The notes beneath the pieces were generated by a model that was not told the DNA's origin, did no database searches, and saw only the letters and a list, made by a program, of their open reading frames with translations. Position numbers and translations under genes: made by a program. Below are positions 18,215 to 25,425 of a stretch of 64,000 nt of DNA, piece after piece (the stretch's first letter is position 1; the number at the start of each line of letters is the position of its first letter). This DNA is from Vreelandella zhanjiangensis DSM 21076 (GTDB taxonomy: Bacteria > Pseudomonadota > Gammaproteobacteria > Pseudomonadales > Halomonadaceae), in the NCBI RefSeq assembly GCF_000377665.1, contig NZ_KB898651.1, positions 1 to 64,000 on the forward strand, given 5' to 3'.

Positions 18215-18460
18215 ATGGCAATCATCATTACCCGCAAACTACTTACGATCTTAAAACAGCGCCGCACTCAGCGTCGCCTATATACAGACATTCGCTTACA
18301 CGATCCTCGCCTGCTTAACGATATCGGCTTACGCTGGGAGCAAGGCCAACTTGTTTCTATTCATGGTGTAGAAGAAGCGGCCACCCGCACACAGCGTCAC
18401 CAAGCTGAAACACGTGATGCCTATGAAACGTGTCCCCACTGCGGGAGCCAGTTGACATAG
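18215..18460 (+). CDS. DUF1127-like small protein with a C-terminal CPHCG motif
   Basis: Small protein of 81 residues. The stretch RRTQRRLYTDIRLHDPRLLNDIGL resembles the arginine-rich DUF1127 helix (..LLRDIGL). The C-terminus adds CPHCGSQ, half of a zinc-ribbon motif, which is not part of the standard domain. I place the start at ATG 18215, with GGAG at 18202-18205, rather than the in-frame ATG at 18200 that overlaps the ribosome site. Some DUF1127 proteins bind RNA; no function is assigned here. Confidence 0.7.
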   Translation: MAIIITRKLLTILKQRRTQRRLYTDIRLHDPRLLNDIGLRWEQGQLVSIHGVEEAATRTQRHQAETRDAYETCPHCGSQLT

Positions 18461-18462
18461 CC

Positions 18463-18497
18463 AACGCCCCGGTCACAGGAAGTGGCTGGGGCGTTTT
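18463..18497 (+). terminator. terminator after the DUF1127-like gene
   Basis: AACGCCCC and GGGGCGTT, with inner GGTCAC/GTGGCT pairing, form a strong hairpin three bases after the stop, followed by TTTTG. A second inverted pair (GGCGTTTTG 18490-18498 with CAAAACGCC 18522-18530) may serve as the terminator of arfA on the other strand. Confidence 0.75.
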
Positions 18498-18533
18498 GAT
18501 AGAGAAATACAGAAGTATTGCCAAAACGCCTGA

Positions 18534-18680
18534 TCAAGCGGCTTGGCGATACCCCCGCTGGGCCTTGCGCCCTTTACGGGAGTAGCTGCCTTTACCTCTT
18601 TTGGGCGTTTGCTGCTGCATCTTGAACATGGGCGTGCGTAGCTGGGCTTTGAGCGCGTTGTCGCGAATCTTTTGCTTCAT
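18534..18680 (-). CDS. arfA: alternative ribosome-rescue factor A (ArfA)
   Basis: A 48-codon gene read directly from the sequence. The product begins MKQKIRDNALKAQLRTPMF and continues with the basic run RGKGSYSRKGRKAQRG. Both blocks match the ArfA family (IKDNA...LL..PLF and KGKGSYxRK). ArfA recruits release factor 2 to ribosomes stalled without a stop codon and backs up tmRNA. The ribosome site AGGAAAGG is five bases before the ATG. In E. coli a hairpin inside arfA truncates the message; here the inverted pair (18490-18530) lies just after the TGA codon, so the product may be complete. Confidence 0.85.
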   Translation of the reverse strand: MKQKIRDNALKAQLRTPMFKMQQQTPKRGKGSYSRKGRKAQRGYRQAA

Positions 18681-18725
18681 GGAACCTTTCCTGTAAAGCG
18701 GAGTTATACAACTTGTATATAAAAG

Positions 18726-18749
18726 CGGTGCCTGCTGAAACAGGCACCG
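18726..18749 (-). terminator. terminator of the aldo/keto reductase gene
   Basis: CGGTGCCTG and CAGGCACCG form a perfect 9-bp stem with a six-base loop. On the minus strand it is followed by CTTTTATAT, as expected for the gene ending at 18796. Confidence 0.75.
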
Positions 18750-18795
18750 TTAAGACATTATGAGATGCCTAACGTTCCTAGGCACTCATTTAAAA

Positions 18796-19608
18796 TCACT
18801 CATCCCATTTAGGTGCAAAGTCAGGGTTGGCGATGCGCTCCTTGCGATCAAGCTTGGCAATATCGGCCATTTCGCTGTCGCTTAGCACAAGATCAAACGC
18901 GGCAATATTGCTTTGAATGTTACGTGCCTTGGTGGATGAGGGAATCGTGATCATGTTGCGCTGATTAACCCAGGCCAGGGCAATTTGCGCAGGCGTTACG
19001 CTATGCGCATCCGCGATCTGCTTGAGCGTGGCATCGTCCATTACCTTGCCCACCGCCAGCGGCATAAAGGCCGTTACCTGAATGCCATGATGCTCACAGC
19101 GCTCAACCAGCTTGCGGTTTTGCAGGAAAGGATGCACTTCAATCTGATTAGTGAGGATTTCGCCTTTACCCAAAATCTCCACCGCTTTATCAAGCTGTTC
19201 AATAGTGAAGTTGGATACGCCGATATGGCGCGCCTTACCCAGTGCCTTCACTTCCTTGAGAGCAGTCAGATAGTCTTGCATCGGCACTTCGTTATCCGGC
19301 GATGGCCAATGGATCAGCAGCAGGTCAACGTAATCGGTGCCAAACTTTTCGAGGCTTTCATCAACGCTCTCTTTCAAGCGCTGCGGCGCCAGGTTGTCGT
19401 GCCACACCTTGGTGGTCAGAAAGATGTCGCCACGCCGCACGCTGCTGTCACGAATCGCTTCGCCAACACCCTTCTCGTTACCGTAAAACTGGGCGGTGTC
19501 GATATGACGGTAGCCTGCTTCAAGCGCCGCATGGATGCTCTCTTTAAGCGTATCGCCTTCCAGGCGAAAGGTACCGAAACCCGGGTTAGGCATAACCTTT
19601 TGCATCAT
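18796..19608 (-). CDS. aldo/keto reductase (DkgA/DkgB-like)
   Basis: NADPH-dependent cytoplasmic carbonyl reductase, about 270 residues. The catalytic tetrad is visible: Asp and Tyr in HIDTAQFYGNE, Lys in TTKVWHDN and His in LLIHWPSP. The nucleotide-binding IPSSTKARNIQSN lies near the C-terminus. The start region reads ATG TTA ATG ATG; the AAAAGG site is best spaced for the ATG at 19608. Relatives reduce methylglyoxal or 2,5-diketogluconate, and the substrate here is unknown. It is divergent from the MFS gene at 19769. Confidence 0.86.
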   Translation of the reverse strand: MMQKVMPNPGFGTFRLEGDTLKESIHAALEAGYRHIDTAQFYGNEKGVGEAIRDSSVRRGDIFLTTKVWHDNLAPQRLKESVDESLEKFGTDYVDLLLIHWPSPDNEVPMQDYLTALKEVKALGKARHIGVSNFTIEQLDKAVEILGKGEILTNQIEVHPFLQNRKLVERCEHHGIQVTAFMPLAVGKVMDDATLKQIADAHSVTPAQIALAWVNQRNMITIPSSTKARNIQSNIAAFDLVLSDSEMADIAKLDRKERIANPDFAPKWDE

Positions 19609-19768
19609 TAACATCCTTTTCTATTGATAGCGTGTTAATTAACATGGGGCAGCCACCGCATGACTTCAACCACCCATTCAAAAAAGCCCATACCAAGTTT
19701 GGCGCCATAAGCGATAGAATTATAAAAATTCGCTTGCTAACATTCTCTAGCTAACCAAGATACCGCCC

Positions 19769-21028
19769 ATGCCCCCAGATAACGACACGCTTGCCGCTAC
19801 CGATGCCCCGCTGCTTCCCATTCATCGCCAACCGGGCTTTCTAAGCTTTCTTCTTTCTCGATTAGCGGCGGTGTTTGCCATGCAGATTCAGGCCATCGTG
19901 GTGGCCTGGCAGGTATATGACATTACCCGAGACGCCATGTCGCTGGCCTACGTGGGGCTTGCGCAATTTCTGCCTATGGTGATTTTACTGCTGCCCGCAG
20001 GCGATGTGGTTGACCGTTTTCCGCGCAAGCGCATTCTGCAACTCAGCTGGGCGGTACAGGGCATTTGTAGCGCGCTGCTGCTTTTATTGGCCCAGGCCAA
20101 TCACGGTAGCGTTATTGAATTTTATGCCGTGCTGGCTCTGTTTGGCTGTGCTCGGGCGTTTACCGGCCCGACGCTGCAAAGTATGTTGCCCAATATTGTG
20201 CCCCGCGCTCAGCTGGCCCAGGCCATTGCGTTGAATAGCTCGATCATGAAAGTCGCGGTGATTAGCGGGCCCTTGCTGGGCGGCGTGCTTTACAGTGTGG
20301 GCGGCGGCAGCCTGGCTTATGCCGTGTGTTTGGGGTGCTTTATCGTCGCGCTGGCCTTACTGGTGCTGGTACCGGTGCGCTATGTCGAGAAAGCCAAGGT
20401 TCTGGAAAGTACCGCCTGGAAGCGCTTTTCTGCCGGCATTCGTTATATCCGCTATCAGCCGATTATTCTGGGCGCCATTTCGTTGGATCTGTTTGCCGTG
20501 CTGCTGGGCGGTGTCGTGGCATTGCTGCCCATTTACGCGCAAGAAGTTCTGCATGTGGGCCCGGAAGGCTTGGGTGCATTGCGCAGCGCGATTGCGGTGG
20601 GCGCGCTATTGATGGGGCTTTATCTTGGCGTTCGTGGCATCAAGCGTCGAGCAGGACACGTGATGTTTGCCGCCGTGGCCGTGTTCGGGTTGGCGAATCT
20701 GGTGTTCGCGTTCTCAACCCTGTTCTGGGTATCGATGATCGCCATGCTGGTGGCGGGTGCGGCCGATATGATCAGCGTTTATGTACGCACCACCGTGATC
20801 CAGCTGGCCACGCCGGATGAAATGCGCGGCCGGGTGAATGCCGTCAATATGCTGTTTATTGGCTCAAGCAATGAATTGGGCGAGTTCCGCGCGGGCAGTA
20901 TGGCGGCCGGATTTGGCGTGGTGCCCGCCGCGGTGATTGGCGGCGTGGGCACGCTGGCGGTGGTCGGCCTGTGGATGCGCCTGTTCCCGACACTACGTCA
21001 GGTCGACCGCTTCGATGATGCCCGCTGA
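19769..21028 (+). CDS. MFS transporter (EntS-like exporter family)
   Basis: Major facilitator protein of 419 residues with about 12 hydrophobic segments. The loop after the second helix reads GDVVDRFPRKRILQ, the usual MFS signature, and the arrangement (IQAIVVAWQVYDITRD) resembles EntS-type exporters. The last 36 bases overlap the 3' end of the convergent uroporphyrinogen methyltransferase gene, so the two share coding DNA on opposite strands. The cargo is not indicated. Confidence 0.83.
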   Translation: MPPDNDTLAATDAPLLPIHRQPGFLSFLLSRLAAVFAMQIQAIVVAWQVYDITRDAMSLAYVGLAQFLPMVILLLPAGDVVDRFPRKRILQLSWAVQGICSALLLLLAQANHGSVIEFYAVLALFGCARAFTGPTLQSMLPNIVPRAQLAQAIALNSSIMKVAVISGPLLGGVLYSVGGGSLAYAVCLGCFIVALALLVLVPVRYVEKAKVLESTAWKRFSAGIRYIRYQPIILGAISLDLFAVLLGGVVALLPIYAQEVLHVGPEGLGALRSAIAVGALLMGLYLGVRGIKRRAGHVMFAAVAVFGLANLVFAFSTLFWVSMIAMLVAGAADMISVYVRTTVIQLATPDEMRGRVNAVNMLFIGSSNELGEFRAGSMAAGFGVVPAAVIGGVGTLAVVGLWMRLFPTLRQVDRFDDAR

Positions 21029-21907
21029 GGCAAGCGCATTCGCGGGGCTGCTCGCCACCATACTCACCACGCTGCCCACCAGAATCACGCAGGGTGACGG
21101 CAGCGGATGATTCGCCAGGCGTTGAGGCATATCTGTAAGCGTACCCACCAACGCCTGCTGTTCGGGCAGGCTGGCATTGGCTACCAGCATGATCGGCCAC
21201 TCATCGGGCAGCCCGGCCTGGCGTAGCCCTGCACAAATGGCCTCTACCTTGGAAAGCCCCATATAAAACACCAGGGTTTCATCACGGCGGGCCAGGGTTT
21301 GCCAGTCGGGCGCGCCACCCTCACGGCAGAGCTGGGCGGTAATAAAGCGCAACTGCTGAGAGTGGCCGCGGTCGGTGAGCGGAATCCCCAGGCTCGCGGC
21401 AGCGGCAGATGCCGCGGTAATACCGGGCACAATGTGCGCGGGCACATTGGCATCCGCCAGGGCGGCAAGCTCTTCGCCCATACGCGCAAATATACCGGGG
21501 TCGCCGCCTTTCAAACGCACCACCGATTTGCCGGCGGTCGCCAGTTTGACCATCAAGGCGCCAATTTCCGCCTGCGGCATGCTGTGATGGCCGCTGGCCT
21601 TGCCGACGTAGTAGCGCTCAGCGGAAAGCGGAACCAGCCCCAACACATCGTCGCCTACCAAACGGTCATACACGATAGCATCAGCCTGCATTAACAGCCG
21701 CGCGGCTTTCAGCGTTAACAGCTCCATATCCCCACTGCCCGCGCCGACCAGATACACATGCCCGGCAGTGCAATCGCCGCGTAGTTTAAGCGAAGGCACG
21801 CTTGGTGCGCTGCTCGTGGAGCGCTGAAATGGCGACAGCACACGCTGCGTAAAGCACATCAAAGCCTCAGGCCACTTCTGTAGTAGACGCTTGCTTGGCA
21901 CGCGCAT
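20993..21907 (-). CDS. cobA: uroporphyrinogen-III C-methyltransferase (siroheme pathway)
   Basis: S-adenosylmethionine-dependent enzyme making precorrin-2, the precursor of siroheme needed by nitrite reductase. The core starts near residue 48 (GHVYLVGAGSGDMELLTLKA) and contains RLKGGDPGIFARMGEE and VPGITAASAAAASLGIPLTDR, both SUMT signatures. It is a single-domain form without the CysG dehydrogenase part. The ATG at 21907 has a GAGGAG site and overlaps the nitrate reductase end by 41 bases; ATG 21859 is an alternative. Overlap with nitrate reductase indicates one transcript. Confidence 0.88.
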   Translation of the reverse strand: MRVPSKRLLQKWPEALMCFTQRVLSPFQRSTSSAPSVPSLKLRGDCTAGHVYLVGAGSGDMELLTLKAARLLMQADAIVYDRLVGDDVLGLVPLSAERYYVGKASGHHSMPQAEIGALMVKLATAGKSVVRLKGGDPGIFARMGEELAALADANVPAHIVPGITAASAAAASLGIPLTDRGHSQQLRFITAQLCREGGAPDWQTLARRDETLVFYMGLSKVEAICAGLRQAGLPDEWPIMLVANASLPEQQALVGTLTDMPQRLANHPLPSPCVILVGSVVSMVASSPANALASAGIIEAVDLT

Positions 21908-24602
21908 GTGAACGCTCCTCTTCGATCAGGGACTTTAATTCAGGCAAACAACTACCGCACTGGGTTCCGCAGGCAAGCCGTGCACCCAAGGCTTCCACGC
22001 TGGTATCACCGCCCCGAATGGCATTAACAATCGCCGTTTGGCCCACTTGGTGGCAGCTGCATACCACGGGGCCGGTATCCGCGGCGCCATCATCACACCC
22101 CGCCAGCAGCCGGCGCCGGTGCTTATCACTTATGGCTGTTTCGTTAAAACGTGCTTCAAGCCAGGCAAGCCCGGGCAATTCGCGCGGCGGGCCGACCATC
22201 AGCCACCAGCGCAGTTTGCCCTGCACAATGGCCGCAGCGCGCAGGCGACCCTTACCGCTGTCTTCACACCACAAACTAGCCTCATCGGGTAGCCACGTGG
22301 CGAGTAGCGCCAGCCAGTCATGTACCGGATTTGCATCAGCCAGCTGCCAGCGCTGACAGCCCTGCATGGGTACGCGTGCCCAGTAATCGCTTTTGCACCA
22401 CGCGGGCACTTCCTGCCTATTATCCCCTAATGGTTGGGCAATCAACAGCGTTGCCTCCCAGGCGGTGTTCAGCGGCGCCAGTGCCACCGCGCCGTGCTTG
22501 GCTTCCGGCTGGCCTGAAACGGGATCGGTGATGGCCTCCAGCATGGCGCCGCTACGCGCCGATTTACTGAACGCATCGCTCCAGTGCATGGGAATAAACA
22601 CCTCGCCACGCCGCTGGGCGTTTGAGATGCGCACTCGCCCCCGATACTCGCCATGGGCGGCGGACAATACTGCCAGCTGCTGATCGCCAATACCATAGCT
22701 CGCAGCATCGCTTGGGTGGAGTTCGATAAATGGCTCGTGGCGATGATTCATCAGCCGGGGCGCGCGTGCCGTGCGTGTCATGGTGTGCCACTGGTCGCGA
22801 ATACGCCCGGTATTCAGGCGCAGCGGATAGGCGTCACTCAAGCGTTGCTCCGGCAAGCGCGGCGTTATGGCGATAAAGTTGGCGCGCCCATCAGGCGTGG
22901 CAAACTTGCCATCTTCAAACAGCCGCGCCGTTCCGTGAGGCGATGAAGAGGTAACCGGCCACTGAATCGGCGCCAGCGCATCGTAGCCTTCTCGCCCAAG
23001 GCCCACCAGGCCCGAAATATCGAAGAGCTGTTTGCTCTCCTCTACGTTCTCAAAGCCGGAAAGGCGTGCGTGCTCGTCGAAAATTTCATGGGGATGGGTG
23101 TAGTCAAATGCCTCTTGAAATCCCAAGCGTTTGGCAACTTCGCACATAATCCACCAGTCGTGACGCGCTTGGCCTGGCGCGGGTAGCAAGCCACGCTGGC
23201 GTGAAATACGCCGCTCGGAGTTGGTCACCGTGCCGTCTTTTTCAGACCACCCCGTCGCGGGCAAAATGATATCGGCGTAGGCCAGCAAGTCGGTATGGCT
23301 TGCGCATTCAGATACAATCACCAGCGGGCACTTTTCAAGCGCACGCCGCACGCGGGCGGCATCCGGCAAGCTGACCGCCGGGTTGGTGGCCATTATCCAC
23401 AGCGCCTTTATTTCGCCCCGCTCAACCGCGTCAAAAAGCTCAATCGCCTTATAGCCGGGCGCCTGGGGCAGTTCGGGCGTTAACGTTTCAGTCGCCCAAA
23501 AGCGGGAGACCCGGCCGAGGGCGCCGGGGGTGTGGTAATCCATATGCGCGGCCAGCTGGTTGGAAAGCCCACCCACTTCGCGCCCGCCCATGGCATTGGG
23601 CTGGCCGGTAATCGAGAAAGGCCCTGCTCCCGGCAAGCCGATTTTGCCGCCCGCCAAGTGGCAGTTAATGATCGCATTGCACTTATCAGTGCCGCTGGTG
23701 GATTGATTGACGCCCTGGGAGTAGAGCGTCACGACATGGAGCTGGCTGGCAAACCAGTAATAAAAGGTCTCCAGCCGCTCAGGGTCGATATCACATATCG
23801 CCGCCACGTCATTAATGTCGCAGTGGCTCGCGGCCAGCAGCGCTTCATCGAAACCTTGTGTATGACGCTCCAGATAGAGCTGATCCAGCTTGTTATTCTC
23901 AGCCATCCAGGCCAGCAGGCCGTTAAACAGCACCGCATCGCTGCCGGGGGCGATGCCCAGGTACAGGTCGGCAATTTCGCAGCTGTCGGTCACGCGCGGG
24001 TCGATGACCACCACCCGCATCAGCGGATTGCGCGTTTTGGCGACCTTCAAGCGCTGATAAAGCACCGGGTGGTTCCAGGCCAGATTCGAGCCCACCAGCA
24101 CCACCAGTTCGGCCTCTTCAATATCTTCATAGTTGCAGGGAACGGCGTCTGCGCCCAACGAGCGTTTATACGCCGCCACGGCAGAGGCCATGCAGAGTCG
24201 CGAGTTGGTATCCAGGTGCGGCGTGCCTAAAAAGCCTTTAAACAGCTTATTGGCCACATAGTAATCTTCGGTTAATAGCTGGCCAGAAAGGTAAGCACCG
24301 ACGGACTCCGCACCGTAAGTTGCGCGAGTCGTTTGCAACCGCTCTGCCAAGGTGGTTAACGCCACATTCCAGTCAACCGCTTGCCCATCGACCCAGGGCG
24401 TGGTGAGCCGGTCATGGTGGCCAAGGGTTTCGTGCAGTGCTGAGCCTTTCACACACAGCCGACCAAAATTGGCGGGGTGGTCGCGGTCGCCTTCAACCGC
24501 GCTGATTGTGCCGCCTGCCACAGTGGCGGTGACGCCGCAGCCGACACCGCAATAAGGGCACGTCGTGTTTGCTTTACAAGCCGAGCGTGTGGCCTGGGAC
24601 AT
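21867..24602 (-). CDS. assimilatory nitrate reductase catalytic subunit with C-terminal BFD-like domain
   Basis: Molybdopterin enzyme reducing nitrate to nitrite in the cytoplasm. From ATG 24602 it has 911 residues. The N-terminal [4Fe-4S] site is CPYCGVGC...LCVKG (Cys 15, 18, 22 and about 50), followed by molybdopterin oxidoreductase and dinucleotide-binding domains. A C-terminal [2Fe-2S] BFD-like domain (VVCSCHQVG...CGTQCGSC) is also present, as in Klebsiella NasA. I prefer 24602, with GGGAGGAAA seven bases upstream, over the frame's first ATG at 24728, whose extra 42 codons run through the leader terminator. Downstream cobA is coupled. Confidence 0.9.
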   Translation of the reverse strand: MSQATRSACKANTTCPYCGVGCGVTATVAGGTISAVEGDRDHPANFGRLCVKGSALHETLGHHDRLTTPWVDGQAVDWNVALTTLAERLQTTRATYGAESVGAYLSGQLLTEDYYVANKLFKGFLGTPHLDTNSRLCMASAVAAYKRSLGADAVPCNYEDIEEAELVVLVGSNLAWNHPVLYQRLKVAKTRNPLMRVVVIDPRVTDSCEIADLYLGIAPGSDAVLFNGLLAWMAENNKLDQLYLERHTQGFDEALLAASHCDINDVAAICDIDPERLETFYYWFASQLHVVTLYSQGVNQSTSGTDKCNAIINCHLAGGKIGLPGAGPFSITGQPNAMGGREVGGLSNQLAAHMDYHTPGALGRVSRFWATETLTPELPQAPGYKAIELFDAVERGEIKALWIMATNPAVSLPDAARVRRALEKCPLVIVSECASHTDLLAYADIILPATGWSEKDGTVTNSERRISRQRGLLPAPGQARHDWWIMCEVAKRLGFQEAFDYTHPHEIFDEHARLSGFENVEESKQLFDISGLVGLGREGYDALAPIQWPVTSSSPHGTARLFEDGKFATPDGRANFIAITPRLPEQRLSDAYPLRLNTGRIRDQWHTMTRTARAPRLMNHRHEPFIELHPSDAASYGIGDQQLAVLSAAHGEYRGRVRISNAQRRGEVFIPMHWSDAFSKSARSGAMLEAITDPVSGQPEAKHGAVALAPLNTAWEATLLIAQPLGDNRQEVPAWCKSDYWARVPMQGCQRWQLADANPVHDWLALLATWLPDEASLWCEDSGKGRLRAAAIVQGKLRWWLMVGPPRELPGLAWLEARFNETAISDKHRRRLLAGCDDGAADTGPVVCSCHQVGQTAIVNAIRGGDTSVEALGARLACGTQCGSCLPELKSLIEEERSHARAKQASTTEVA

Positions 24603-24620
24603 ACTGATTTCCTCCCGCTT

Positions 24621-24672
24621 AAAAAAGCAAAAAGCGCCCAAGCGAGCCTCATAAGAAGCCTGCCTGGACGCC
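24621..24672 (-). terminator. intrinsic terminator in the nitrate reductase leader
   Basis: On the minus strand GGCGTCCAGGCAGGC (24672-24658) pairs with GCTCGCTTGGGCGCT (24647-24633) over 15 positions with one mismatch and several G-U pairs. The loop has ten bases, and TTTTTGCTTTTTT follows. It lies 20 bases before the start codon and would stop transcription before the coding region. Confidence 0.7.
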
Positions 24673-24683
24673 GTTGTCTCAGG
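24663..24683 (-). promoter_or_regulatory. ANTAR-type hexaloop antiterminator hairpin, nitrate reductase leader
   Basis: CCTG-A-GAC-AACGGC-GTC-CAGG forms a 7-bp stem with one bulged A and a six-base loop having A at 1 and G at 4. Its 3' half (GTCCAGG) is part of the 5' arm of the terminator at 24672-24621, so the two folds exclude each other. This is the expected target of the NIT-ANTAR protein at 5667. I could not find a clear partner hairpin upstream. Confidence 0.65.
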
Positions 24684-24849
24684 GACACCTGCACCGGTGC
24701 CGAATGTCGCACTGCTGGGATTGGACACATTTATTAATGGCCTGTCGTCTGATGGCGTTAGCGTTGTTATTTGCCCGTCAAACTCGATGGCTGCATTTTA
24801 TTGTGCCGATAAACCCATCTGTGCTTTGTTGCTTGTTACCAAGGTAATA

Positions 24850-24864
24850 GCAAGGCCTGCGCCA
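24850..24864 (-). promoter_or_regulatory. sigma-54 promoter for nitrate reductase
   Basis: On the minus strand the sequence is TGGCGCAGGCCTTGC: TGGC and TTGC seven bases apart, with GCA after TGGC as in the -24 consensus. The expected start is near 24838, which gives a leader of about 235 bases ahead of the ATG at 24602. Confidence 0.68.
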
Positions 24865-24972
24865 ACCAGCCTATTAAAATAAAAATGCCAAATTAAACAG
24901 CAGGTTAATAAACAATAAAATATCTTTCGACTTATCTTGTAGGTAGGTTTTTTGCTAACGCTGACTACTCAC

Positions 24973-25009
24973 GGTGCATCTTTACCGCTTAGCGCACCAA
25001 GAGCGTGCG
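24973..25009. promoter_or_regulatory. NtrC-like enhancer between divergent nitrate operons
   Basis: GCAC-N7-GTGC at 24994-25008 (CGCACCAAGAGCGTGCG) fits the NtrC dyad consensus, and a half-site GGTGCA lies at 24973-24978. The dyad is about 133 bases from the predicted plus-strand start and 163 from the minus-strand start, so it could serve both. Confidence 0.6.
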
Positions 25010-25060
25010 CAGGCTGAGCGTAAGCGGCTGAAAAGGCGCTTTCTTCAACCTATTTATTTA

Positions 25061-25077
25061 AATCAACCTATTGATAA
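25061..25077. promoter_or_regulatory. IHF-like site between the NtrC-like site and the plus-strand promoter
   Basis: AATCAACCTATTGATAA matches the IHF consensus WATCAANNNNTTR in both orientations. It lies between the enhancer-like dyad and the -24/-12 element, where DNA bending would help looping. Confidence 0.55.
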
Positions 25078-25107
25078 GTAATATAAAAATAAATAACGAG
25101 CGATGTT

Positions 25108-25122
25108 TGGCTGATTAATTGC
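25108..25122 (+). promoter_or_regulatory. sigma-54 promoter for the FAD oxidoreductase-nirBD operon
   Basis: TGGC at 25108-25111 and TTGC at 25119-25122 are seven bases apart. The predicted start, about 25134, falls 20 bases before the first leader hairpin. Confidence 0.65.
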
Positions 25123-25154
25123 CCTGTACTGATTAGATAAATTCAAGTCTAGCT

Positions 25155-25230
25155 GGCAGCCAACGGTGGCTGCTCTGTGCTTAACCCACGAACGGGTTTG
25201 GCCTCAGCTACCGGGCAACGAAGCCCCTGA
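25155..25230 (+). promoter_or_regulatory. ANTAR-type two-hairpin antitermination leader, nirB operon
   Basis: First hairpin: GGCAGCC-AACGGT-GGCTGCT (25155-25174). Second: TCAG-(bulge CTACC)-GGGC-AACGAA-GCCC-CTGA (25204-25230). Both loops have six bases with A at 1 and G at 4. Between them AACCC-ACGAAC-GGGTT (25183-25198) also folds, with G at loop position 3. The 3' half of the second hairpin (GCCCCTGA) is the 5' arm of the terminator that follows, so folding is mutually exclusive. Likely bound by the NIT-ANTAR protein at 5667. Confidence 0.75.
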
Positions 25231-25283
25231 TACGGCTTTCCTGGCAATCCACTTGCCCGGGACGCTAACTCAGGGGCTTTTTT
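25221..25283 (+). terminator. intrinsic terminator in the nirB operon leader
   Basis: AAGCCCCTGA (25221-25230) and TCAGGGGCTT (25270-25279) form a perfect 10-bp stem followed by a run of T. The 39-base loop contains its own small hairpin (GGCAA/TTGCC). It lies about 140 bases before the first gene, so it can only be regulatory. Confidence 0.85.
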
Positions 25284-25326
25284 ATTGTTTTTTCTTCAGC
25301 GCTGCGCCACGACAGCATTTATCGCT

Positions 25327-25396
25327 GCCAGATATTTGTAGCCAGATATTTGTAGCCAGGTCTTTGTAGACAGGTCTTTGTAGACAGGTATTGGCA
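25327..25396 (+). repeat. five tandem 14-base repeats before the FAD oxidoreductase gene
   Basis: Units GCCAGATATTTGTA (two identical copies), GCCAGGTCTTTGTA, GACAGGTCTTTGTA and GACAGGTATTGGCA follow each other without gaps between the leader terminator and the start codon at 25426. They contain no hairpin of note. Function unknown. Confidence 0.85.
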
Positions 25397-25425
25397 GCCA
25401 AGCGCGAAACAGTAAGGAGCAACCC

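Noticed and set aside
22038..24230. Long plus-strand frames inside the nitrate reductase gene.
   Set aside because: Antisense to a clearly recognised molybdopterin enzyme; no family resemblance.
24603..24728. N-terminal 42-codon extension of nitrate reductase.
   Set aside because: It reads through the attenuator hairpin and terminator, and a well-spaced GGGAGGAAA site precedes the ATG at 24602 where the family's N-terminus begins.
25327..25396. CRISPR array.
   Set aside because: The 14-base units are contiguous, without spacers, and there are no cas genes.
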